A stretch of 60,000 nt of DNA, from the NCBI GenBank assembly GCA_950295325.1, contig OX485807.1, positions 29,051,666-29,111,665 on the forward strand, written 5' to 3'. The position numbers and the translations under genes are program-made. This DNA is from Polytrichum commune (taxonomy: Eukaryota; Streptophyta; Polytrichopsida; Polytrichales; Polytrichaceae). Below the pieces are notes generated by a model. The model saw only the letters and a program-made list of their open reading frames with translations, did no database searches and was not told the origin of the DNA. This document shows, piece after piece, positions 43,937 through 56,499 of this stretch (positions are counted from its first letter, which is position 1; each line of letters opens with the position of its first letter).

Positions 43937-46900
43937 GCTCCGGGTGAGGGTCCACATTCAATTGCTTAACAATATTACCACAAATGTTATAAGCTTCAAG
44001 TAGGTCTAATCCTTCAAGAAATCCCATGATGTTTGGAGAATGTAGGGTTTTATTATGTGTATATCGTCCTCATGGTGTTGTTCAGTTGCCATGAAAGGGA
44101 TGGGCGTCTTGAAGTTGGGAAAGCTAATGAAGATTATATTTGTTCATAATATATTGGATGATTGGATGGTGGGAAAAAAATATTCTACATTAGTTTAACA
44201 CATATGTGAGAAATTTTGATATGAATGAAATGAAATTGATTTTTATTAAAGTCCACGAAGCCAAGAGGTTTATGGGACTAGAAGTACATCAGGATGGTGT
44301 CAAAATGGCTAACTTCCTAGTGTAACATAGTGTAGTGACCATCGTAAGGTAGGGGATTAATATCAACTCAATCACTCAATTGGAAGAAAGACTCCAGACT
44401 ACCTAATGCTACATTTTGAAATAGAAAAGGAACCCTAATTCTAATGGGGTCGTAGAGAGGATTCTCCAACACAATATATATTTTCAACTATATTTTTACA
44501 ACATGATTGGCACAATCTTTATCCCTAGAAATTGGAACAATCGATCACAAACCAATTTCGATGTCAAAGTCTATGGTTTGAGGTGCCGTAAGCAATAGTG
44601 CTATTGCTTGGGGTGTGCTATGAATATGGAGTGTGAATGCCCATCCCATTGGGGATCGAAGTTCATTGACGAAGTATTGTATATCTCTTACAATGAAATT
44701 TAGAGTCATGTTTTGTTTTAGGGTGTTGCCCTATTGCTAATTTACGGAAACACTGAAAACAATGTTCAATAACCACATGAACGAAAGCCTACATTCATGC
44801 TCTAGCCCTCATGTCCTCCTACACTCTCCAATTGAGGCAACATTCCATTTAAATCAAAGCCATGCCTAATGAGAGGGGCACCCTATGTAATCTTTGCACC
44901 TCTCATCCACACCCGTGTCATCCAATTATTGAGCTTTCATCCCTTTTATAATATACATATGAGCTTCGATTTCTTAGCCATCATCCACATCGTTGAAAAT
45001 TATAAATAGTAGCAACACTTGGATCTTCTCAAATTTTGTTGAAATAAAAAGAGTTTTTTTCTTTTCTACATCTTTGTCGTGGAGTTGGCTTTCACATACA
45101 AATGTCCAATTTAACAAACAAGAGCCCACCCACCGCAAGGTAGGCAGTAAACCCCACCCTGCACCAAGAGGATTCTTGAGTAGGATAGGGCCAACGGGCT
45201 CAAATTCACATTGGATTGCCTGACGTTGGTTCTTCTTCTACAAATGCGTGATTCAAAGCACTGTTATAGAAATAGGCCCCAAATGCCCTCAATATTAAGG
45301 GTGGAAATTCCTAAGGGACATTCAAGGGGTTAGCTTAGAACACGGATAGCGAAATGGTTGTGGCCTTGACTTGGATTTGTTGATCAACTATCACTAATCA
45401 TTGTTTGTGTAGGTATTGCATGACCACAAGTGGAGTGATCATGCTCAATGAGACGAACAATTAGGGTGGGTTTACATTTGGCTCCAAATCTAAAAACTTC
45501 GGGTTTCAAACACCTCTTAATGGATCATACTTTTGGACTCAAGATTGATCTTGGATCGAACCTAGCTTGTAGTTCAGTTTCTCAAACTAGAAGGGAGCGT
45601 TTTCTTGAATGTGGAGATTTGGTGGGAAAATGATGCAACATTTGCACTACTTAATTTTGTTATACCCGAAACCCAAACCTTGACCCTAAGATGTAATCTC
45701 ACTGGGTCCCAAATTTTGCTCTCAACCAATACGATCGCCTGAGTTTGGGGTTTCTCTGGTCTTGGACACTACTGTAAACCCACCCTCACTCTAGCCCCAT
45801 TACACCCAAAAAGTCGATGATGAAGGCAATGGACCGGGAGAATTGACCACTAGTTACAAATGAACTAGTTGAGTTTGAGAAACAACTTATTCAAATTCAA
45901 GACTTTCAAAAAGATTATCGATCCATTTAGAGAAATTTATAGAATAGTCCTCAATTATGTAATTTTTTTTTTGAAAGATGTCTACATGTACATGGGTTAG
46001 TCTTAAAAACACTAGGATCTCAACCAATTATGCCCAACAATCTCCTTGGGCACTAGGTAGAGGCATCTTTGGTGAACCACCCGTGGGGTTGCTTTAAATA
46101 CATACATATAGATAGATAGATAAAGTCACACGACACAAAGAGCCCCAACATAGTTTCCGTCACTGGTCCTGAATGCATGAGCTAATTATGGCCATATCAA
46201 GTTATGCAAAAGTTGTTGCCTCGGACACCGTGTATGGGACTTCACCCATTGCAATTTTCAATGTTACATAGTGTTAATATTTTAGTGTAACAATATTTAC
46301 ACTTCACAAATGTTTCATAATCGTGATAGGTGTACATCATAGAGCAACATTTTGTTCCCTGGAGGGTCTCAATAATAAAGAACAATGTGGGAGTGAATTT
46401 TGATGTTCCCATGCAGGGAACATCGTGGGGAAGATCAAAATCCACTCCCACCTTGCTCTTTATGATTATATAAAATGTGAAACTTCCATCATCTCCCTTA
46501 AGAATATGTGGATAGCATAGTTGCAATAACTTTTTGGGAGGAAAAAGATGGAGGTTTGAGTCCCACCACCTGCACTTGCATTTCTCTAACATTAAAATAT
46601 CATTTTCACACAAATGTTCTATTTGTAAGCATCCTGAATCTTTAAAACAATTAACTCCCTTGAGTTTCTGCTCAACTCTGAAACACCATAACATTGAACA
46701 TTAAAACACTAAATGTGTGTAATTATTGGTAGAATGTGAACATTCACCCGTATGTGATCCCCAAGGTGATATGCTTTGCCATTTTTGACATGGCCATAAT
46801 CAGGTCGTGCATTCAAGACTAGTGACAAAAACTATGTTAGGGCACAAAAGCAATCCCATAGTGGAACCCCTAGTCCATTCTTATGCTAAATGTAGAAGGA

Positions 46901-47151
46901 ATGTAAATAATAAGGGGAAACTAACATCTCCAAAGATTGTTGGACACAACTATGTATTATAAGAGCAACTATGGCATTGTGATCGGACAACTAAAGCACC
47001 CCCAATGAGCTTTTCAAGGAAGGGGTCCCTTGATAGGACAAGAACCGGGGCCCACGACTTGCAACCCTTGGGCAACCCCATAATAACATTTTTGAACCCG
47101 ACCGATTTTTTTGGCCCTCTCCACCTGACTTCAAAACGAAGAAGTTGCCCG
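43937..47151. other. Intergenic, one tRNA-like segment, no protein gene
   Basis: No supported protein gene in about 3.2 kb. Near 46507-46575 (+) there is a tRNA-like internal promoter: an A-box match TAGCATAGTTGC (46514-46525) and a B-box match GGTTTGAGTCC (46554-46564) at canonical spacing. No clean cloverleaf forms, so it is more like a SINE head or tRNA relic than a working tRNA. Confidence 0.4.
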
Positions 47152-48128
47152 CTACCTACTCCACAAAACCCATATTAAGTGCACCTCAACTTCAAGACCC
47201 AAAACCCAATATATATGTTCACTTCTACTTAATAAATAAGCAATTGATTGGGATTTCATTCCCAAAGTGAAACCGTCAATAAAATACATAATTGACTTGG
47301 AAGTTAAAGATATGAAGCATTCCTCATTAGCATCGAGGTGATAATTTTTGTCACTTACCATTTGAAAGGTCATTTTAAATTGAGCTAAAAAATAATGTGG
47401 AAATTTTAAGCTAATTTAATGAATGTCTTCTCCATTCACAAGTAATTTTCTACAAGTATTCATACACATTCAAAGTAATTATGCGTAATCAAACATAATT
47501 AAATTTAATTAAACCTAATTAATCCCAATTAAGTACAAGGCCTAAGCCAAACTTGGTGCCTATTTTTGTACCTTAAATCTTTGAAAGATTATTATTATTA
47601 TTATTATTATTTTGACAGAAAATCAAGAGGCCAACGCCAAAGCACATGAGGCAGTTGACCACCTGGAAAGTTACTCCGTCGAGTAAAGAGGGGATTTCCT
47701 AGTTGGGGATGGAACCGCCAACCTCTTCCTTGAGATTTGAGTATCTCTCCACCATCATCCGGTAGTTTAGCATCGTCTCGGACCTCACGCTTAATTAGTT
47801 TGAATGTGTATGAATACTTGTAGAAATTTACTTGTGAACAAGGAGGACAGAAATCAAATTAGATAAAATTATTACACTATCTTGAGCTTAGTTTTTTTTT
47901 TCATGAAAAGGTCCCTTTCACATGGCAAGTCATCAAAATTATCACCTCAATGCTAACGAGGAATGTATCATATCTTCAACTTTCAAGTTAATTACATATT
48001 TTATCGATGGTTTCACTTTGGGAATGAAATCCCAATCAATAGCTTATTTACTAAGTGGAAGTAAACATATGCATTGGATTTTGAACCTTGAAGTCGAGGT
48101 TTACTCAATATGGACTAGGTGGCCTTGA
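47152..48128. repeat. Inverted repeat with about 330-bp arms
   Basis: Arms at 47152-47484 and 47799-48128 are inverse copies. The same peptide, FIDGFTLGMKSQSIAYLL, can be read from the minus strand on the left and the plus strand on the right, and the TGAATGTGTATGAATACTTG segment is present in both orientations. The spacer (47485-47798) is largely a SINE-like unit. The shared open frame could be a relic, but its family is not recognised. Confidence 0.75.
47588..47790 (-). mobile_element. Candidate SINE with (AAT)n tail
   Basis: Read on the minus strand: a B-box-like GGCGGTTCCATCCCC (around 47705-47720) lies downstream of a possible A-box region. It is followed by a body with CAGGTGGTCAACTGCCTCAT and GTGCTTTGGCGTTGGC, then TTCTGTC and a simple (AAT)n tail at 47588-47611. 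A body-only copy with an AATAAATAAATA tail is at about 24665-24800 (+). A pol III-like head, shared body and simple-repeat tail are SINE hallmarks. Confidence 0.45.
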
Positions 48129-48510
48129 AGAATGCATATACAACTTTATTTGGATGTCAGACTGGATATGCAACTTTTTTCGGTCGGGTTCAAAAAAGTT
48201 TTCTTGGGGTTGCCCGAGGGTTGCGGGTCGCAGGCCGTGGCCCTTATCCAGTCAGGGCACCCCTCCCACTTCTTAACCAAGTGGAAGTGAACATATACAT
48301 TGGATTTTGGACTTGGAGGTCGAGGTGCACTGAATATGGGGGTGCATGGACTAGGAGGCCTTGAAGAGCCCAAGGACAACTTTATTTGGAAGTCAGGCGG
48401 GGCATGCAACAATTTTCCGGTCGGGTTCAAAAAAGTCTCGTTGGGGCTGCCCGAGGGTTGCGGGTCGCTCGGGCCGTGGCCCTTATCCAATCAAGGGAGC
48501 CCCTTCCTTA
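48046..48510. repeat. Tandem duplication of about 235 bp
   Basis: Two successive units contain AAGTGNACATAT, a TTGGATTTTG segment, ACTTTATTTGGANGTCAG, CGGTCGGGTTCAAAAAAGT, TGCCCGAGGGTTGCGGGTCG and CCGTGGCCCTTATCCA. The first unit overlaps the right arm of the preceding inverted repeat, so the duplication arose after or with it. Confidence 0.7.
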
Positions 48511-48734
48511 AAAAGCTCGTTGGGGGTGCTTTAGCGTCCGGTGGCCTTGTGGACCAAGATAAGGTAATCGCATTTTTAGGGTGTCCAAATCCAACCCCCG
48601 CCCTTCTTTATTAATGTTGAAGGCCTATGCTTAGGTCAAAAATTTAATAGCCGCCTAGTACTCCATAGACAATAATAATAAAGGGATAGAAGAAACCAAA
48701 GAAACTTCACAAGAAATAAAGAACTCACAAGCAG

Positions 48735-49890
48735 GATGGGGGAATCCAATGCACGCCAGCTCCTCACCCTGACACGATGACATGGCATCCCGTGGTTCTG
48801 ACACGTACTCACTACCCTAGTAACCCAGCAATCCCAGGAGCTACCCTGCTTTTCCATTGTGTTGTGCGGGTATCTGGGTACAGATCCGGGTATCAACCAA
48901 TCAATGTACTCATCCGGGTATAAACTCAGGTACCTGGTTGGGATCACATCCTTCTATACTAATATTGATACCCATCTGCTTCATAACATTATGCAGCTAC
49001 TATACTATCAGCCGTTCCATTCTAACAACATTAGTACATTATTTCGTCTAAGTTTTTCAACATGAATATGCCATTGTAGTGCTCTCTTGATAAAACAAAC
49101 ATATATACTTCTGATTTTGAATAGAATCTCGCTTATTCGCAGCCCCACTGAGGGCACAAAGTTAGCTGAATAATGTTATGTTGATGTTTGCACACATGTG
49201 TCATTGTTAAGAATTCCAAAACATGATTGGGGGGGGGGGGGGGGGGGTAATCCAATGTATGTTAACTCCCTGCCGTGGCTCGATGACAGGGCATCTAGTG
49301 GGTCCAACATGTACTCACCACCTCTAGTAACCTACCAATCTCAGAACTACCAGGCTTTCCATTGTGACATGGGTGACTCGACTCAAATCTTGTGTGGGTA
49401 TCTAGGTTCAACCTCGGGTACCAATTAGGGTGTGTGTATGGGTGTAAAATATCCTACCCAATTGGCATCACATCCTTCCATGTTAAAATTTGATTATCTA
49501 TTCAATTGATAACTGCACACATATGTCATTGTAAAAGGAATGAAAAGCACGATGGATTAATCTAATGCATACCGACTCCTCACCATGACACAATGATGTG
49601 GCATCTAATAGATCCAGCATGTACTCACCCCCCCCCCCCCCTTAGTTACCTACCAATCTTAAACCTACCGTGCTCTTTCCATTGAGACATGGGTGACTCC
49701 AGTCTTGTGTGTGTATCTATGTTCAACCTCGGGTATCAATTAGTGTACATGTATGGGTATAAAATACCCTACCTGGTTGTTATCACATCCCGTATACTAA
49801 TATTGATACCTATCCGCTTCATATTTGCACACATATATTGTTGTGAAGGATTCAAAAGCACAATGAAGGATTTTAATGCATGCCACCAAA
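48735..49890. repeat. Tandem array, three to four diverged units
   Basis: Units begin near 48735, 49226 and 49550, with a partial one at about 49855. They share AATCCAATGNANGNNAACTC, a GATGNCANGGCATCTAGT segment, CATGTACTCACC, CTAGTAACCTACCAATC, TTTCCATTGTG and GGGTATCNNGGTTCAACC. Unit length is about 320-490 bp. Long poly-G (49229-49247) and poly-C (49628-49641) runs mark two of the units. Confidence 0.7.
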
Positions 49891-50229
49891 ATATATATAT
49901 ATATTTTACACACACAACATCGGTTAACTCACTCACAAGTTCACCTTGCATACAAAGGTTGAAGCAAACTAAAAACCCTCCTCTATGCTAAAGTTTGGTT
50001 GAAAAACACACTAAGGTGTTTAAACCCCTATTATACATCAAACCAATCATAAGAACCCAAAAGGATACAAACACATAACATACCTTAGTTGCGTGTTAGA
50101 AAGCTCATTATGTTCTTCTTTTACCTTATCCTACATCGTTTATTTGACTTAACCCCTAATATCCTCAAACTTTGCTCCACGGTGTCATTCTTACATTGGT
50201 TGAGACCCACTTGAATATAAAAAGGAAAT

Positions 50230-50458
50230 TACACTAAATAATCCTACTAGTGTGGCTGGAAGGTTGCTGTGGGTCCGAGATCCCGGGTCTTTTCTTAAGT
50301 CTTCATGGAGACTTATGACCAACACCTTACATCAAAAGTAGCATGAAAACAAATTACCACCTACATTAACTGTATTTCTACTAGGAGTTTTCTACCAGGA
50401 AGGTAGCGTGGGCTTTAGAAATTTATCGTGGCCTACAGTAAGAGGATTGTTTAGTGTA
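50230..50458. repeat. MITE with TACACTAAA ends
   Basis: Left end TACACTAAATAATCCTACT, right end AGTAAGAGGATTGTTTAGTGTA, giving an imperfect inverted repeat of about 20 bp around a non-coding body of about 230 bp. The interior has the AGTCTTCATGGAGACTTATGACCAAC-type block shared with 43617-43936. The terminal TACACTAAA resembles the ends of the TTTAGTGTC family. Confidence 0.6.
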
Positions 50459-53129
50459 CCTTTTGGCACTAGTAAAGACAAAATTTCAAGTCTCTATGGT
50501 GCTTGCATGCAGTGTGTAAGGAGACATGACTTCTAGGTATGTTAGTCACTACAACACTTCATAGATGGGAAATGAAAGACCATTGTGTGCACACGTATAA
50601 GAGAGAGCCACAACATTCTTCAAAGAAGTTATTTGTTGTGAGTCGTGGAATGTTTCACTTTTTGTCATGACATGGATTCCTTGTGTCTTTTCCCCCTTTT
50701 GTTGAATCTCTTATTTTTGACATAGAAGAGTATTCTTCAAGGTAGATGGTGCTTACACCAACACCATAAAACCCTGCATTGTAAACACATTTTGATTTTT
50801 GAGAATGTCCACCAGAGAGAACGATGGCGCAAATCCCAAGGGTTGGTGACGTGAATGAGGGACACTTCACCTAGATTGTAGATGCGTAAATGTCCACCAC
50901 CTTAACATCAAACCCCTGGTTTGGTTTTAGGTGATCTACCGAAAACTTTTGTGTAGGGAAGTCAAGTAAGGTATAGTTTTGGTGCATTGGAATCCCTTTT
51001 CAAGTGCTAACAAGGTTTTTTTTAACTATACATATAATAACATAACACACACTCAACACTTAGAGTGATGTTTTTAGCACCATCTACCTTGATGCTAAAG
51101 GAATTAAGTTTTGATAGGGGAGAAACCCAAGAGCCTCAAGCATGTCATTCATTTTCAACCCTACAATAATTGTAAACTTTTTTTTAATCCTTCGTTTGAG
51201 ATTGGTGCAAGGAGAAGCATGATATGCAATTATTATTATTCCCCCTAATACTCACAAATGAATCAACAACTAAGAGAACAAACAACCAAGAGTATCCAAC
51301 CAAACAACAAGACCATACTTTGACATCCCCTTACAATTCAAGAAAAAGTAAAATATTTTAACTCAACACAACTCCAACAAATACAAGTGCGAGCTCGACT
51401 ACAAAAAGCCCAAAGCTTACATGGCCCCCAACTTTAGATGCTTACACACAATGACAGTCATGAATCCCTCCAATATCAAATCAAACATTACAAACCCCAT
51501 CCAATAGCAAGCCACAAAATCCTAGTCCTCAATGAGCTCCACGCCAACCCTAGGAGTACTTGGACCGACCAACATCTTAAAGTGCAAATTAAACCTAGGA
51601 GAAGTCATTCTAAGCATGATGCTATCTTGTCTCAATTCTTCATCCACAACAAAGGATAATACATCCAAAATATTCCATCCATTCACTCCTAGCCAATATC
51701 CAATGCAAACTCAAAGTTACGAATTTTTCAATCACTTCCTCTTTTCACCCATCCAATTATAATTATACCTATACATTCCATATTTTCCAACTCTATATCA
51801 AAATAGAGAACATTGTAGATTGTCAGGTAAAGGCAAATGTACAAAAGGGGGTCCTAGGGTTTAGAGAAAAAAATTGACAATAGATGTGCTCGTTCCATCC
51901 AATTCACACTTTCATCCATTGTTATCATGTGGTAATAATCCTCAATAACTTCCTTGTTCATCCTTTTTGGGGGTTTTGTATTTGGGTTCTAGGTTTTTAC
52001 AAGCCAAAGACTCATGAAGTGCTCATGGGCTCCCTTGGGTTTTGTTCTTTGTATTGTGCCTAAGTTATTGTGCTCTTTGTCTTTGGTTGCTTGATGTAAT
52101 CGCCGAGTTACATGCTATGGATGAGAAAATGTTCAATGACTTTCTTATTGGAAAGTGAAAGTGCTTAGTATAAATACATGAGTCCATTTTCTAGTATACC
52201 ATTAGTACCTATACACTTGTTTTCCTCAATAAACTTCTCGCATGCGGGGTTAAATTCCATGTCATCTAGGTTTCCAATGAAAATTCCACCCCCCCCCCCC
52301 CGCCCCTAAAGGCCTAAGTCACCCATGGAAGATGAGAACAACCAGAGGAAGGTCGCAAAATTGGATACGCATTGACCCACCCAGCCACATGTTGGTTGTT
52401 GGACCTAATGGAGGTTGCCAAATAGCTGCAACACTTGTTACTCTAGAATTGAAAAACAGTCGTGTGCACACGTATGAAAGACCAACAACCTTCTTCAAAG
52501 AGGATTTCCCCTCTGTACTTTCAGCGATTACAAGTCTACACTTCAACCGTGTGACTGGAGAATACTTCACTTTTGTCATGACGTGAATCCCTTGCCTTTT
52601 CCCCCCTTTTGCCAAACCTTTTTGGCATGGTCGAGTAGTCCTAGTATCAAATGATCCAAGTCTACGTAGGGGCGGAGACCCAAGATAGATTGAAAGCGGT
52701 TAGGGGAAGGTCGCAAAGTGATAGATATATAAGGCCCAAGGTTTGGCCCATATATATATATATGCAAAATATCCTTCCTTGAGTGCCTTATCAAGTGTAA
52801 AGCACATGCCAAGATCCATGACCGTTGGATCTACCGCCGCATTGACGGTGGAGATTTAACAAAGAGCTCGAGAGCCAAAAGAACCCACTAGAATTGGCGG
52901 CAGGACATTCCATTGTGTAATGCATACTCTTGGTTTCTACAATGCACTCCCTTAAGATATTCCGCTACATAAAGACTTTAAAAATAAAATAAAAATTCTT
53001 ACATGTAAAACTTTGAATGGCGGGCATTATGCTATGTACAAACCGGACATTCCACGCCAAGAGCATGCACCGTGTCAAGAATGTTGCTTATTATGTGATA
53101 TAATGAACATAATGGAAAGAACATAAGAA
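50459..53129. other. Intergenic, repeat fragments only
   Basis: About 50590-50710 and 52465-52615 share a repeat (TTCTTCAAAGA, a TTCACTTTTTGTCATGAC-like block, CCTTTTCCCCCCTTTTG). A poly-C run lies at 52289-52301 and an AT dinucleotide run at about 52751-52763. No protein gene is supported. Confidence 0.4.
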
Positions 53130-54020
53130 AGCAACATGTCTTTACGTTTGGTACCAACGAATGTTGGTATGGTACATAGGCGAATGCATGGTATTAATAA
53201 GCAACATCGATAATGGTATCAAAGAACCTACTCATGGGTATCAAAACTATAATACCAGCCACTGTTGATTGTTAGTGGATATCTCAAGATCTACAAATCC
53301 TCTCATGCCTTGGTTTTTATTTGGGTCAATACCATTCTAAACCACGTTGATACTAGGGCAAGTTTGCCCTAGTATGAAGGTTCTTGCATGATATATACAA
53401 TAACGTTGGGCATGGTGTTGTCTTTTTCCAACACCATTCGGGCAATGAGGGGTTCACATTTTTTTGTTGATACTAGCGTGGTATGGATATTTGACGGTAT
53501 TTATCTTGTTTTCAATACCATTTGTGTCTATACACCATGTGAGAACCTTCACACCTACGTTAATTTATCATAGTGTGTCAATATGATTTATAATTGTATT
53601 GACCCAAATAATAACTCGGGTATGCAAAGATTCGCTCACCTTGACGTACCCACCAAATATCTATATTTGACTAATATCACAATTTTGAAATCCACGGGAA
53701 TGTACTTTCGATGCTTTCTTAAATGTGCATTTTTGATACCCATGCATTCACATGTATACAAGGCCAGTATTGGCTCAATGTTGGTATTGTACATAGGTGG
53801 CTGCACGGGATCAATAATCAACACCAAGAATGCTGTCAAAGAACCTGCGTGTGGGTATCAAAATTGTATTACCAATACAACATTGACATTTGGTGGGTAT
53901 GTCAAGGTGAGAAAATCCTTGCATACCTGAGTTATTATTTGGGTCAACGCCATTCTAAGACCATATTGATACTACGAGAATGTTGCCTAGGTATGAAGGT
54001 TTTTGCACAATACATAGACC
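53130..54020. repeat. Large foldback element, copy 2 plus a partial copy
   Basis: In 53583-53970 the left arm (TTGACCCAAATAATAACTCG, GGGTATGCAAAGATTCGCTC, ACCTTGACGTACCCACCAAA) and the right arm (TTTGGTGGGTATGTCAAGGT, GAGAAAATCCTTGCATACC, GAGTTATTATTTGGGTCAA) are nearly perfect inverse repeats of about 70 bp. A partial relative occupies 53145-53400. The same family is at 34890-35450. Non-coding. Confidence 0.7.
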
Positions 54021-54232
54021 TGAATGGTATAAAAAACAAACAAAAATACCATCTAATACCCACACCCTTCTAGTATCTCAAAATGTGAAACCCTCAACAC
54101 AAATATCTAAATGGCATCAAAATAAGATCACACTATACTATCTTGTCTAATTAGTGCAAGTTACCATTTGGCGTTCTGTGTTGCTACAACTTGATACTGA
54201 GAGTATCATCTTCTACTCAAAGAACATAAGTA

Positions 54233-54455
54233 CACTAAATGCGATATTTTGTGTCACCTACTATTTGGATTTACAAAGTGCCATATCTTTTTACGTTCGA
54301 CATAATTTTTTTCCTAAGTAAGGTTGTTAATGTTCTATAATGTCCCAAAAAACAATTTAACATCTGTTGGTCAAATGTGAGATATAAAATAAATAAATAT
54401 AGCATTGTGTAATTCCAAATAGTGAGTGACACTAAATATCATATTTAGTGTAGTT
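54233..54455. repeat. TTTAGTGTC MITE, copy 3
   Basis: The left end ACACTAAATGCGATATTTTGTGTCACC and the right end GTGACACTAAATATCATATTTAGTGTAG are imperfect inverse repeats. The interior has ATAATGTCCCAAAAAACAAT, similar to the ATAATGTCCAAATAACCAAT of the 24160 copy. Same family as 24160-24377 and 41818-42031. Confidence 0.65.
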
Positions 54456-56499
54456 AGTATGAACACTGAAGGATATGATATAAATTAGTTGGTTATATAT
54501 ACATATATATATAATTTTGGTAAATTTAGATAGAAACACCTAACTCCTAAATGGTAACCCACACTAATTAGACAATAATTTAGACCGATTCCGGTTACCA
54601 ACCCGTTCCGCCCATTCCAAAACCACGGGTTGGTTATTGGACCTGACCGGAGTTACCGACTGGAACAGTACCTACCGGAACCTAACGACCGACCAGAGCT
54701 CAATACCTACCTACCTACCTAGGTACCTACCTGGCCCCAAGTACCCCTACCACCTAGCTAGCTACCTACCACATGACTGTTGGGTTGCCGTGCCAGCCCT
54801 TCTCTTCTTCTCACTCGCATTGCGTCTCCAGCTTCGCTTTGCTTTTCTTCTCTCACTCTTCCTTCCTTCCTTCCTTCCTTCCTGCCTTCCTTCCTTCCTT
54901 CCTTCCTTCCTTCAATTGTCGTCTCGCCCTTGCGGCAGCACACAACACTGAAAATTTGGAATTCTCAGGGAAACTTTTAGGTGCACAATTTGGTTGCGGA
55001 CGGAGTAAGAACGGAAACGGAACGAAAGGAGCCAAACGCTTTGCCTTTTTTTTTTTTTTAATAATTTTCTTCTTCTTCTTCTTCTTCTTCTTCGGTGGTG
55101 CCATGTTCGTTCGTGTTGGCGTTGATCAGACGAGGTTTGGAGAATTGGAGCGCATTTCTTTCTGCGTGAGGTGGTGAGGGAATTATGAGAAAGAGGACTT
55201 GGAAAGAGCTCCATTCTTTGTTTGCTGCAGGCTTCGCTAGGCGTTGTCGTGGTTAAGCAGATCGATGAGAGGTATGTGGTTTCATGGGAGCTTTTTTTGT
55301 TTTTGTTTTTTTTTGTTTCTTTTCAGCAAGGGTGTGTCACTTTTTTTGTATGTATGTATGTATGTATGTGTTTGGGTAATTTCACATAACTTCTCTTGGA
55401 ATTATCCTGGTTAAGAGTTGGAGAGGGGGAGAGAGAGAGAGAGAGATCTTTGGGGCATACCGCATACCACATACATAGGTAAGAGATGTCTGTAATGGAT
55501 GTCACTTTTGCTGGAGCATGAATTTGGATACAAGGAAGTTCATTCCCAACAGTAGTTTGAGGACGAGTTTGACTTGGAGCATTATTACTCCTTACAGAGG
55601 TGGTTGTTTTTTTAATTTTTTTGTTTTTGTTTGTGTGTGTGTGTGTGTGTGTCTGTGTGGGATTTGTTTTCTTTCGATCGCTGCTGGATAGTGGTGGCAT
55701 ATGTAAAATGGAGGAGGCCACGCCAGTTTGTTACATAGTTTTTTCTACCTTCCTCCTCGGTCTAGTCCTCCTTTGGACAGAATCATTTGTTTGGTTAATC
55801 CCGTTGAACGGAAGGATTGAAGCCGTCAGGACAGGTCAGGTTTATTACGGTGGATAGGTATTTTATTACAAGAGCATCATCGTGCTATTTTGCGGGGGAG
55901 CTTGCAAATCTAATTTAGACACTAGAGCTCCTCCGCGTGGTTGTTTTCGCACCGAAGAGTTGGATGGAAGCAGCCAGGGTTTTCACACGAGTTGTAAGTA
56001 AATTAGAGTTCTCCTCGATTGGCGTTTGTATTTCTCTCATCGTGTGCCTACGGTGGCATCCTGGGATTTATGGAGCTTATTTTTCTGCCACCTGGAACTT
56101 GAATCGGAGGATTTGGGAATTATTGGCATCCTGATGAGTGCCAGAACCTGTATTCTGAGAAACGACTGACTTAAGGGGACGCTGTGTTGGATTTTCACCT
56201 CCTACCTTTATTATGACGCACTTCGAAGTAGGTAGATGGGCTGCACGTAATTGTGGAGAAATTCGTGGTTCTCGTCCTAATCTGCAGTCAGAGAGCGGTC
56301 TTTTTAACATGTATCTCGAACTAACAAGGTTTACGGAAATTCCGTCGCAGGGTTTAAATTCGACGGTTCGGTAGTGATAAAGTGCGAGATTGGTGAGAGG
56401 CGTTACTGCTCTTGCGAAATGGATGCGTACACTCTGCGAACTTCGAGGTGGAGGGCACTGCTCGCTCGACTTTGAGCCTTTATATTATCTCACGTTTTT
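54456..56499 (+). other. Upstream region of the trihelix gene, simple-repeat rich
   Basis: Contains ACCT repeats (54705-54735), a (CTTC)n run (54858-54913), (TTC)n (55068-55093), (GTAT)n (55348-55370), (GA)n (55422-55446) and (TG)n (55629-55651). Such pyrimidine and microsatellite runs mirror the leader of the SYP4 gene. This could include promoter and untranslated exons of the gene starting at 57298. No coding exon is recognised. Open frames here read through the simple repeats. Confidence 0.4.

Noticed and set aside
54773-55214. Overlapping frames of 60-134 codons with poly-Ser/Leu/Pro or poly-Lys
   Set aside because: Produced by the CTTC and TTC simple repeats; no real coding signal.
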